NCBI RefSeq assembly: GCF_947623445.1
Contig: NC_135247.1
Span: 1,366,501-1,430,500, forward strand
Reading direction: 5' to 3'
Length of the DNA: 64,000 nt
From: Clavelina lepadiformis
Taxonomy: Eukaryota; Chordata; Ascidiacea; Aplousobranchia; Clavelinidae
A program made the translations under genes and the position numbers. Shown piece by piece: positions 25,745-37,118 of the stretch; positions within the stretch are counted from its first letter, which is position 1, and every line of letters begins with the position of its first letter. The notes beneath the pieces were generated by a model that was given only the letters and a program-made list of their open reading frames with translations, had not been told where the DNA came from and did not search any database.

Positions 25745-28700
25745 TCATGTAAGTTTCTTTTCAGTCAGGAATGATTTTGTAATGACTTCAACCACTGAAT
25801 CAAAAACAACCTAGAAAGAAAGTCAGTTTGTAAATTTCAAACTTATTGTCTTCCTCTTATTTACTGCAAATGCCTGAACAAATAGTACTGAGCAGTTTGA
25901 TGTCTGAGTAATGTTAGCGTTTCATTTATAAAGATTCATTAATGTCAAACTTTGATATTTTCTGTGTCAGTTGCGCATGTGAAGTGAGTGAAGATCTCTT
26001 TTGTGTCATTCCTGTTGAGATCTTCAAACTTTGTTTTGATGTAGGCTGAGGCCTCAGTATAGTTATTTTCACCTGTAAAAAGTGTGATGTCACAAAGATG
26101 AGATTTTTGATTATGGCGTCAAGGTGAGACATGAAAAGTCACCTGCGTAGTCGGGAAAACAGATGGTCAGTGGGGAATTCTCAACCTTATTCTCGAATAT
26201 ATCTTTTTTATTTAAGAAAAGAATCATTGTGGCTGTGGAAATGAGCGGATTGTTGCAGATAAAATCGAAGAGGTGCATTGAATCTTGCATCCTGTTTGTT
26301 TCTTCATTTTCTACTAAGACCTTTATGACATCAATACAAATATTACATCATAGCAGGTCAGTGCATTAAAAGTACTGCTGCTACAGCCTAAACCTGTAAA
26401 AGTTTGTTGCAGACTTAAAATCCGAACTAAAATGAACGGTTTGAAATTTAATTAAAGTTTGATTTCAGTCAGAGCAAAGCTATTAAGCTTGCGGCAGTAT
26501 GAAGACAAATCATGGCTATATCTAACATGTTTTAATTTTTAGTGACTATTACAACATTTTCTATTCACATTAGTACTTTGACAGCAAAATACCTTCATGA
26601 TTATCTTTTGAAATGTGTTAGCTTGTGACATTTATAAAAATTTATGTCAGGTACAGAATTAACCTGGTCATATTCGCTTAATGCAACCGTGAAAATAACT
26701 GCAGTCACGTCTTTGAAACAATGAATCCATTTTTTTCTTTCTGATCTGCAACCTCCAACATCAACTATTAACAAATCCATTTCGTTGAAGGAAACTCTAA
26801 ATACACAGGTTTTATCATTAAGATTTTTGTTTTATTTCAAACCTTTAAATTGCTAATTATTTAAGTCCAATTATCTAACATTGCAGTTTTAGACAATAAT
26901 TGACCTGGCCAATTAATGATATCTTAAACATCCTTAACTGTAACAGAAAATAAATATTTCACAGTGGTATTTCATTAAAATTACCTTGTGTCTATGATTC
27001 CTGTTGTTTTAATTGTGATTTGTAAAATGTTTTGTTCAACTGGAATGTAACTCAACGCTGCTATTCTATCCAGGTTCTTCATGTAATATTCTGTGGAGTC
27101 GGACAATTGAAATTCTCGAGCTCGCTTGAAACAGTCCTGTGCAAAGAATTAAAACTCAAGATTTATCTGACATCAGGACTCAAATTGGAAAACATGATCT
27201 ATAAAAACTCAATGATACATAGAAGAACAGAAGTAGAAGTTCTTCGTTTCGAAATATTTTTTCCTCTACCTTAATTCCTTTGTCATTCCAAAGCCTTTTT
27301 ATGCATTCTTTCAATTCAGGAGAAATTCCATTTTCATAGGAATCCCTGGCATTTGTCACTAATGCAGCATCATTCTTAGCAAGATAGGTCATTTAGGTAT
27401 TTGTAACAGTGTTTTAATTAGTTGTCAATAACATGCTCACACATTCAAGACCAAATCTTCAAAGTTATGTCGCAAATTGAATCATTTACGTTTTACGACT
27501 CGGTTTAAGTCGATTTGTTTTTTCGAAAAATGGACTTCATTCAAGTAGAGTCATTTAGCTGATAAGACTCAAGTCAAGTCAATTAATGTCTGAAGCCAAG
27601 AAAAAAAAATACGGATTCTGTAAGCAAGAAAAATTCCAAGCTCTGAAAAATTTGTATCATTTTGCTGTACTGTGCGTGTTTGCAGCCAAACAAACTTAAT
27701 TTTAAGTTAACGTATTTTCTTGAATAGAAGCCGCCCTCGAATAGAAACCGCCCTCGAATAGAAACCGCACGATTTGATTAAAAGTAAACAATAGAAGCTG
27801 CCCTCGTATGGAAGCCGCAGAAGACAATGATGAAATCGCTTCTTTACTGATAAAAGAAAACAAAGCAAACATATCTAACGACATGCAATAAAAACAATTC
27901 AAGCATTGTACATATGTTTTATTTCAACTATGGTATTGTATTTCATTTTCATCATTATCAATAATACTGATATCGTTCAAGTCATTATTATCACTGGAAC
28001 TTCCTTTTGGTTTTGTTTGCTTTACACAAATGCGATAATAGTAGCAGCTGTCGGATTAGCGGTTTTACAAAAAGAGACAATAAAATTGCAGCTGACTTAC
28101 TGTTTCCGTTTTCTTGTTACCGGTACTTATGGTAGATAAACTCGAATGCCCACTGAGCACCAATTAGAAGAAAAAAACGTTCATGTAATAAAATTAGAAG
28201 CCGCCTTCGAATAGAAGCCGCACAAAGCGTTCAAAAATAAAAAATAGTAGCCGCGGTTTCTATTCAAGAAAATACAGTACTGTGTAATGTATTTGGGTAA
28301 AAGAAAAAAAAAATCCATTTTACCTTGATATTGAAATATAATTGACAAAAAATAACTCGAGTCAAATTATTTCAATTATTGACTCAAGTCAAGTTAGACC
28401 TTTTATGTAATTTCTTAGAGATTGAATCAAGTTAAGTCTTTGCCAAAATTGACTTGGGTCAAGTCCCTGATTCGAGTAATTCTGGCTCAGGTTGCGTCTA
28501 TGGTTCATTTATGAAGATGCTTTGTGACCCAAATATAATCATGCTTGCTCGCTGGTAGTTTTGTCAACAGTAAAATTAACAGGAATGGTACAATAATTTC
28601 AACCTTGCTTCTGTGCTTTTTGCTAGCTGTTTTTTAACACTGTTATGCCATCATTGGTATTCAAAATATGTAAGGTTTATAAAAAGTAGACTATTACTGT

Positions 28701-29693
28701 TAACATTTTACCAGCATTTGCACATGGAAAAGCAAGCTGAAGTTTGTCGAAGCTGTTATTGCAACCAAGCAAAAATAATCATAAAGATGCTGGTTGTAAT
28801 ACTCCTTTTCATTGAAAATGAACAATTAGAAACTCCAACATAAGATAACTGCCGATGAGCGGGAGTTTTAAGCATGTTCGTTAATATTTACTGAATTGCA
28901 TTTGTTAAAAAAGTTTTAAATTCAAAATGACATTAACTGAAATATTGCAAATGTTTTTACCTCTCTCTCCTTATCTCCATACGCTATCTTTAATTTTTTA
29001 GTGGCGCGAATGAGAGCCGACATGCTTTCTAGGATATTGCCAAAAACAGATGGTCTAGAAAATAAAACTTGTGAAATGTATGCTTATAGTTTAATGCAGA
29101 AACGCGTTTCGGGTAAATTAGCAATTTATGTTGCGTCACAATTGAATTGTTTTTTTTGTGTTTCAGACTCAGGTATGTTGTGTTTTTTACATTCTGTATT
29201 CACTTTGCTATTTGTTACACATCTTTGATGTTAATATGTTTACAACTATACAAGTTACATTTACAAAATTTTCAAACACTGTTTGCCGGAATTTGCATCG
29301 AAGATTTTACCACACAATACAGGCATTGTGTACCCACATAGTAGCGTATTAGAGGAAATTGAGTTTGCATATTTACATGTAGCTCTGCATATGTTCCAGT
29401 GTTAAGGTACCCTCTTGCATTATGGTCATTTGCTTCATGATCGTGCTTTTTCCAGACCCATGTGTCCCCAGCAACAAGATTTTGGTTCTTTTCTGAAAGG
29501 CACAAGTGAAATCATTCCACAATTATTTAAAGAATACTTTTTTGTGTTGAATATATAACCTTATCATTTTACAACTTATAACCTGATAAATATTAACAGC
29601 TACCTTTCTGTTATTTTTAGTATTCAGCTTCTCTTCAGAATCCTTTTTCTTGTCATCAATGTTTGTGCTGTCCTTTGAATAGGTGAGTCCCAT
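25745..29693 (-). CDS. Divergent heterotrimeric G protein alpha subunit lacking catalytic Arg and Gln
   Basis: Nine coding exons on minus: 29693-29604, 29492-29377, 29054-28961, 27374-27270, 27136-26985, 26796-26664, 26320-26143, 26072-25951, 25810-25745. All join in phase with GT-AG sites and give 351 residues, the usual length of a Gi-type alpha subunit. It starts MGLTYS, an N-myristoylation-type start without the usual Cys3. The P-loop is GTHGSGKST (residues 39-47). The helical domain includes [11 protein letters not shown] and [10 protein letters not shown]. Switch I reads LQITIKTTG, with Thr176 where the catalytic Arg sits. Switch II reads [12 protein letters not shown], with Cys202 in place of the catalytic Gln. 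NKKD (267-270) and TCAT (321-324) are intact. The C-terminus [10 protein letters not shown] lacks the Cys of pertussis-toxin-sensitive subunits. It is clearly a G alpha by family, probably GTP-binding at the membrane with weak GTPase; its subclass is not assignable by eye. Intron 3 holds nested transposons. Confidence 0.92.
27492..28477. mobile_element. Outer repeat rich in GACTCAAGTCAAGT, split by an inner element
   Basis: Degenerate copies of a GACT-AAGTCAAGT motif and its complement occur at 27490-27600 and again at 28345-28480. Between them sits the inner element at 27711-28279. The two flanks look like one older repeat opened by a later insertion. It lies within intron 3 of the G alpha gene. 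Exact ends are not visible. Confidence 0.5.
27711..28279. mobile_element. Inverted-repeat element with GAATAGAARCCGC subterminal repeats
   Basis: The left end GTATTTTCTTGAATAGAAGCC (from 27712) is repeated in inverse at the right end, which on the other strand reads GTATTTTCTTGAATAGAAACC (to about 28278). Inside both ends, GAATAGAARCCGC is repeated directly: three copies near 27721-27770 and more at 28195-28232. This is the architecture of a non-autonomous DNA transposon with subterminal repeats. A 77-codon plus-strand frame inside it has no recognisable similarity. Target duplication is unclear. Confidence 0.7.
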
Positions 29694-32549
29694 AGTTGTT
29701 ATTTGTGTTGATTCTTTGCATCACCTGCTCATTACGGACGGATGCTATCGCAATTATGTGCAGCGTTTTAAACCTGTGATATAACATATTTGAATAAGTT
29801 GCGCTGTAAATCTTACCCATGACAAGTCTACAGAGCGTTCAGACGTTACTCATAACTTTTCTCCAGAAATTTGATACGTTTCAATAGCAGTTATTTTTGT
29901 TTGCTTTTCTGTTGCTTGAAACGGATGTTTAATTTCTCCTCAATCTTTTTTTTTATCTCGTGACAGTGGTGTCTGCCATGAATTTTCTGAAATTGTTTTT
30001 AAAGTGGCTATTTAAGTTTGCAGTTCATTGCTAAAGATGTGGGGGTCAATAATTATTAGGTCAGGGTATGGAGATGAAAAAGGTGAGAATTAATTACTAA
30101 GTTACTGTAGGCTTGAGTTAAATAGAAGATAAGTTTTTATCATGTTTAGGTTAGTACGTATCGACCTTTAAATTACCGTGTATAATCATTCGTGTACGAA
30201 CCGCATTAAAAAAATAGCGACTATTTCACCGTAAGTAGGTCACGCAGCTCATAGTTAACGTACGTGAGATTTTTATCTGGTGAAATAGTGACAGCCTAAA
30301 AAAAACTGAAAAATAGCGGAGCGAGCAACTTCAAAACTGGCGTGTTTTGCACTTGTCAGTATTGTTTGCGGAAAGATGTACGTTAAATCGTTTTTTGCAC
30401 ATCTGTTCTATTCCCAATGACGATTACTTTGCTGTTCATAATTCCACATTTACTTAATCTTAGTCCCTGTCATGCGTTTTTGTCGAGGCCGTTTGTCTTA
30501 CACCTACAGTATCACACCGGTAGCTGAACCATTCTCGGGATCGTTGGCAAACGGTCGTGTTAGCAACGTGGTCATATAAGTGACTCTCTCACTAGAGCTT
30601 GATCACAGACTTGCACACAGGACCTTGAGTATATCATCGCGTTTTCGCGACCATTCTGTTTAGCGTATTGGTAATGTGGAATACTCATTTAATCTTAATA
30701 CTTAATATGCATTGTCACGCGAGACGCCAAATAAATGGGAAACCTGATAATTAAATCACTTACTAGCTTACTACTAAGTTGGCCACAAAAGTCAACACAC
30801 TTGTTTTAAAGCAACTGGTGACATTTCACTTTGCTTTATAAGTGCGATCATTCTTTTCTTGATCGAAAATTTTTTTTAACTCTGTCAAACTGTCAAAGGC
30901 GGCACGATATCGTCCTTCTAAAATCACAATGAGTTGTGTTGAAAAATAATGAAGAATCAAGCATATTCATTTTCCGGTTTTCATATGCCCTGCTCTATCT
31001 TGTGCGCACACACAAACAATATGTGGAAGACATGCCTTTGTGTTCACCGCACAGCTGCAATATATTAGCTGTGATGATAAAGCGATAGACAAAAACCGTC
31101 TTTCTGAACTCGCCACACCGGTTGTGGATACGCAAAGCTTTTTCTCAGATTACCTGTCGAACAAACTATGTATGCCTATAGCCTTTCATACCAAGTAGAC
31201 CAGACCAACCTGAAGCTTTGAGATTTCGGTTGAAAATCAAACAACTTTGAGGTAAATCAAATTACTGTGGACAGTGTTTTTTTTTTAAGGCAATTTGAGG
31301 GACCGAAACGATCTCTTGAATTGCTCCAGCGGTCTTTCAAAAACCGATTTTCTGCAGCTACAGCAGAAAATTAGCAATTACCGTGTATGCATTTCACATA
31401 CTTAAATAGCATAACTGCGGTCTCTTAAAGCTTCCTAATTAACGGGTCGCCAAAGTAAACCAAGTCAAAAAAACGCTGATTGTGGAACTTGCTACTAAGA
31501 AATGCGGTAATAAACACTATGGGCCTTCGCTATGGAGCCAGACGAGTCAAGACGGGATCATTTTAACATTTAAATTGAAATAACCTTTTTACAATCACAC
31601 CCGGATAGTTAACTGCTCAATAATCTTGCCACACTCATACAGTTTGACGAGTTCCTTGTATATCTTCCTTACTGTAAACTTCTTGCTTCTAATAAGTCAA
31701 GGCTCTAATTTGTTTCTAATTTAAATTAAACCAATAGCTTACTCAAGGGTGACACTAATATGGCGATTCACCATAAATAAAGCTACCACTTCCGGGTTTA
31801 AGCTTCCGCGTGGTTTATTACACAACAAATTAGCGAGTGTACCACGATAGCTTTGTCACATCCGATGTCAGGTTCATGATTATGACTTTCAATTGTTTAC
31901 CCTCAGCGTCCCGTTTTAAATCGGGCGAAATTCTCAACGTTCTTAAAACGTTTAGCGCAAACGAAAACACTGAGAAACGCTTGCTTTTAATATCTGTGCG
32001 GTTTTAGTAATTTATGGGATCAAATACGTTTATGCCATGACATTCGAAGAGCTGTTTGAATTGTCCACATAAGCAGGATGCAAACGCGAGCGTTTGGTAC
32101 AATTACGAGCTGGACTCTTAGATCGAGAGCGGTTGCACAATCCGTATGCATTCCAATGACTGGCTGTCTTCACGAAATCAGCGCATGTAAGGCCTAATTT
32201 GATTTCAGTCTAAAATGTATAGTCAACGCTGCTTAACTTAAACAAAGAGTCTTATCTTTAAAAATTTTTCCGCTTTCATTTGATATCTCCATTGAAGGTT
32301 TTGCATAGCCTACTTCTCAAACCAGTCCAATTTTATTCATGTATAAAATTGCAATGACTGCAGACGCCGTATTAAATACAGCCTGAAAAAACAAACGGTT
32401 TGTTCATAAATGTTTACTTAGATTTTTGTGATCTATATAGGCTATTGGAGTCTGACTAATGCTGGTATTTGTTCAAAAAGTTGTTATGCGTATTTGAACC
32501 TTGAAATTTCTGATGTCGGTTGTTCATGAAAAATGAAAAAAAAAACATT
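29694..32549. other. Intergenic upstream of the G alpha gene, no gene seen
   Basis: I find no exon with recognisable similarity on either strand. It should contain the G alpha promoter, but I see no clear core element. The sequence is AT-rich and ordinary. Confidence 0.45.
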
Positions 32550-33150
32550 TTGTGTCATCCAAGTAAAGATCTTCAAACTGTGTTTTGGTGCAAGCTGAGA
32601 TTCTCGCATAATTATTTTTATCTTTAAAAACGCAATGTCAAAGGCATACGAATAAGACTATCAACGTATTACGTTGAAAGTCACCTTTATAGTCAGAGAA
32701 ACAGATTGCCAACGGAGAATGTTCGATTTTCTGTTCGAAAAGGTCTTTCTTATTCAAGAAGAGGATCACTGAATCATTTGGGATATCGGGGACTGTTGCA
32801 GATGCTACGGAAGAAGCACATGGCTTGTGTCATACGGCTGTCATCGCCACAAAGCTAAACAACACGGTTTAAAGCAATCTTAGCTTGTTGCACCATGCTT
32901 TTCCCGTGTCCATATGTTTCTGAAATGTAATGTAATCATTACAGCTCTATTCATCAATTATACTGTTGAATGCAATTACACAGATTTAGTGTTGAAATGT
33001 TAGCTTATAAGTATAGCGTTGTCTATAACAATGTGTCTCATATTATGTGCAGAAACTGACTTGGTCGTAGCTATTTAATGGAACAACAAAAATGATTGCA
33101 TTGCAGTATGGAAAGAAATGCCATCATCTCTTTTTTTCTCGTTGAACTTT
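32550..33150 (-). pseudogene. Fragmented relic of a second G alpha gene
   Basis: On the minus strand, pieces of a G alpha gene are recognisable. Near 33150-33058 a stretch translates to IIFVVPLNSYDQ at an exon end, matching the end of exon 6 of the intact gene. At about 32850-32684 there is [20 protein letters not shown] then ICFSDYK before a GT, matching exon 7, but the upstream part is in another frame. At about 32630-32550, NNYARISACTKTQFEDLYLDDTK matches exon 8 closely and then dissolves into poly-T. A P-loop-like GHGKS piece lies out of order at about 32925-32860. Frame breaks and missing exons mean it is not functional. The LNKKDLFE region is closer to ordinary G alpha than the intact neighbour is. 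Confidence 0.75.
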
Positions 33151-36100
33151 TTTAAAATCCATCCTTAGAAAATGAACGCCATTGAAACTAAACCTAAATA
33201 ATGTAAACACTACATTATCGCAATCAATTTTGTTTGGCAGCCATTTGCATCGAAAACGTAATTAATCATTGTTTTTGAGTCTATTATAACCATTGACCTC
33301 TGTGTCATTTATTGACCCAAACTTCTTTGTGCAAGTGAGACGCGGTTATTTGTATGCAGGACGGCGAGAGTTAGACAAGAAAAGGATTGAAACGTACGTT
33401 ATTACCATATCCTTACTTCCGTTAATTAGTGCTGATTTATACGCGTTTCTATTCTAACTTAATTTTTTTCTGAACAAAAACTTTTCTCACGTCTATTTTT
33501 GTAGCCTATATGTTTTTATTGCGGAAGTGCTTACAGGTCGTAGGTCACGTAACCTATCCCTAAAGGTAGGCAGTTTGGTTAGGGTTAAAGAAAAGTTAGA
33601 TTTTGATTAGTAGCTAGATTAAGGTTAGGTTTAAATCACCAAGTTTAAATGAGTTATCAAGGTGAACTGAGAATAATTGCTACAAAAACAATCTTTTCTT
33701 TGTTAAAATAACGCAAGCTTTTTATTATTCCATCACCAGTAGACATAGCCTAAATATGTCTGCAGTAGTAACAGAAAAACGAATAAAATTCATAACGCCA
33801 GTTTGCTTCATTTTCAAACATAACACTTTTGTTGGATAAACCTTAAATTTAACTCCATTTTTAATAACTTGCTCTATTGTTTAGTTTTAGCAAAATTACA
33901 GTTTTAAGTTTTTCGCGTCGTCAACATTTACAGTCACAAAGTGTAGGCTGTACGCAAAATAGAAAGTAAATTCTTAAACAAGAGGGGTCACCACGTTGCA
34001 GACACGACTTTAAAACATGATCAGCATGCTTTTGGCAAAATCCTGACCGCAGCAAGGAGGAAGCTAAGTTACGCCTAAATCATTTTAAGTTAATACGATA
34101 TTGTAGCCTATAGGCCTAGTAGCCTACCATTTCGCATTAGTAATTAGGTAATCATTACTCGAAGCGTTTGCAAATAAAATCATTGCTATGTGAAAGTTTC
34201 TTGGTTGTAATGTTTATTATTTTAGATTTAGAATAACCCGCAGTTCAGATTACGTTATAGTTAATTGATTTCATTGTAATCGTGCATGTCATTTGTTTTC
34301 CATTGCCCAAGACCCAACTTTTTTTGGTGTCATGAGATCTTTGATATTCTTTTGAAAATGTCATGGACGGCTTAGTTTTGAATTGATCCGAAAGGCAAGA
34401 ATTTAGAGTGGCCAGCAATTTTTTCGTCACAATCGGATTGTTAGATTTCCATGGCAACTTGGTGTGACGATGTTCGTTTTTCGATAGACACTTGATAGAG
34501 AGGAGATAGACTTATAAACATTCCAACGATTTCACAATTCGAAAAAGAATATTTTGTTGTGTTTGTGTTAAAAACGTTTTAACCGTCGCGATCGACCAAA
34601 TCTGTAGTCCATGTTTAATAATCGCAAAATTTATTTTTCCCATGTTTTGTGCGGTTGCTATTACCAGTTGTTTCTATCCTTAGGCCTACCTTAATAAAAT
34701 ATGCCATATTTTTGAAACTTCATACTTAAACTGTACTGAGGAAATCTAGAAGCTCACACCCTTCGAAATGTTTCGTTAATAATAATAATAATTACAAACC
34801 AAAATGTTGCGACGTCTGTAAACTTACAATGCAAAATGTAAATAAATTGTAGAATTCTTGAATGTGCAAAAATTCAAATTTCCCTGCCTTTAACTAAAAT
34901 GTTTCCTAATTATCCACAAACTTTTGATTGCGAGAAAATTAAAAAAAACTACTGCAAGCTGCTGCAATTTGCATACAGAAAAGTATTGCAATGCAATAAC
35001 GCATATTAGGCAAAAAAAAATTTCGTAGTCAAAATGAGTAACTTACAATGTAATTATAGATTTTGATGGAAATGAAAATTAAATTATAAAATGAGGTAGG
35101 CCTACAAGGTTATATAAAATTTTGTAACAGTGCGGACGGAAACAATATTCCGTAAAAAATATAAGCACAAAGTCATTGCCAAATCCTGCAGAAGAGGAAA
35201 AGTAGAATCGCGCTTTAATTCCATGTTGTAAGCAAAGTATAAATTCCGTAACACGAACCGTAAATGGGTTTAGTTTAGGTTTAGTTACCAGCAATTATAA
35301 CCTTTATTTTTTGCGCTCGATTTAAGCCTTTTCTGCTTTGTCACACTTTCCTATTTCTTAGCGCATACTAATATTTGGCTTGATTTTTTTCGTACCCACC
35401 GCATTTTTGAAGAAAATAAATTGATTGATAAAGGTTTCTTAGTTTAACTGGTTTCCTCGTCACCACAAATTGCGTTGTTTGAGGTACTAGATGGGGTCGT
35501 AACCAAAAGCACGGGTGCTGCAGCCTGCTGGTTTGTATTAGCACCCTGCTGTTGCTTGCCGCTCAGTGACTGACGGGCTGCTGTTTATGACGTTACATTA
35601 TCCCGCTGTTCGTGACGTAATCAATAGCAGCTTCGTTTTTCAACAAAGTGGGCGGTTGATGTGTTTTTCCATGAAAAGTGTAGGCTAAGTTGGTTTTTAG
35701 AAAAGAGTATATAAAAAAGATTGGTTGTGTTGGTAAAGATGGCGTAATTTATGTTCACGTCTTGAACAAACTTTGACATGTAGCGGCCTGGTTCGTATTT
35801 TTTAAAACCATTACATCATTTCTTGCAAATGTGTTTTCCAGTGATTGATTGAAGTTGATTAAATTGTTTTTTGATTAACACTTCAATTGTCGATTGATAC
35901 TTTGAAACTGACTGAAACTTGCTTTGATTAACTTCGCGTGAACAACCATTTTAATAGTATGTTCTCAGGTTGTTTTCCAGCATCTATGCTGATAAGAAGT
36001 CTTTATCTGAAACGCCCACTTCTTAACCTTAACACTGATTGTTATTTTTCTATGTCTCAATGTGTCAGCTTTAGCCTATATGTCACCCATTCTCTAAACA

Positions 36101-36482
36101 TTGTTTCGCCCGTTGCACCCGCTACAACTCGCAACGTTTTTCATGTCGAACATTATAACTCCCATCGCTTTCATGTTTTATAAGCTCGCACTTCTATCCG
36201 CGAGCAAAGAGTTAGCCGATTGAATCATCAAAATCAACAGATCAGTTGTCTAAGCTAGCCATGGTGATTTCAACTTAACAGACATCTTATAAGCAGTAGT
36301 ATTACTTATGTTCTTGGTTATTCGTAATTTTGAGAAAGTGTACAGTACCTATAAAAAAAATTTTCTTGTAAGCTATTTCTGTTGCAATATTAAAACCTTT
36401 CGGCCAACAAAAGGTTAGAGTCTTCTAACCGCACGCAACAATGGAGTCAGATAATTCAACAGGTAAATTAAGTTAAGATACT
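33151..36482. other. Intergenic with diverged repeats, no gene seen
   Basis: No exon with recognisable similarity. It contains copy 2 of the 121-bp dispersed repeat (35315-35430) and a patch near 35480-35640 with recurring CTGCTG/CAGCAG-like words that reappears, partly inverted, near 37130-37500. The palindrome TAGGCCTA recurs here (for example near 34110, 34681 and 35098). Confidence 0.45.
35315..35430. repeat. Dispersed repeat copy 2 (partner at 23.6 kb)
   Basis: Diverged direct copy of 23605-23725, sharing CTATT-CTTAGCGCATACTAATA-style blocks and a terminal AATAAATTGATTGATAAA-type tail. No clear boundaries. Confidence 0.6.
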
Positions 36483-36490
36483 CTCATAAG

Positions 36491-37110
36491 CAGGGTTACC
36501 ATTTCGCGCTTATTTCTTGGAAACGTGCTTTTTTCATGTAGGCTACAATGTCTTAGAAAATACTAATGTGCTTATTTCTAAGAAACGCTTATAAAATTTC
36601 TAAGCTTATATTCTGTAATGAAATGATTGTTTATCGTTCCTTTGCCTGTAAGGACGACCACTTCAATTACAAAGTTTGTCTGTAGAATTGTTGTCTGTCC
36701 TCGATGATAAATGAGTCTCAGGTCGTTGTTTCGCTTCTCTTAATCTTAGAATCAATTGTACACCATGACAACTGTACAAACTGTTTATATTGTTTCTTGT
36801 TTAAACGATTACATTAAATAAGACATTGGGACAGCTACATAATAAAGTCGACCACTTTCTAGGGTTAACTTCGTAGACTGTGACGCAACGAATAGCTGTA
36901 AATGAAAGAATAACTCACGTCACGAATTATAACGATACACCGGAAGTCATGCATAGGCGACACGTAACGCAATGCTTTGCTTTGCCGATTTCCGTAGTCT
37001 ATGCGGCATTCGATTTGCAAACAATTTTATAAAATCATCACAATTCTCTTGTATTCTTCTTTCGTTTCCTAGTCGTCCTTATTTATGAGTCCAGACCGAT
37101 GGCAACCCTG
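36491..37110. mobile_element. hAT-type MITE, 620 bp, perfect 8-bp target duplication
   Basis: The left end CAGGGTTACCAT and the right end on the other strand CAGGGTTGCCAT are inverted copies. Identical octamers ctcataag flank the element at 36483-36490 and 37111-37118. No transposase frame is visible. An internal segment (about 36630-36745) recurs in inverse orientation at 49840-49985, so the family is multicopy. Confidence 0.9.
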
Positions 37111-37118
37111 CTCATAAG

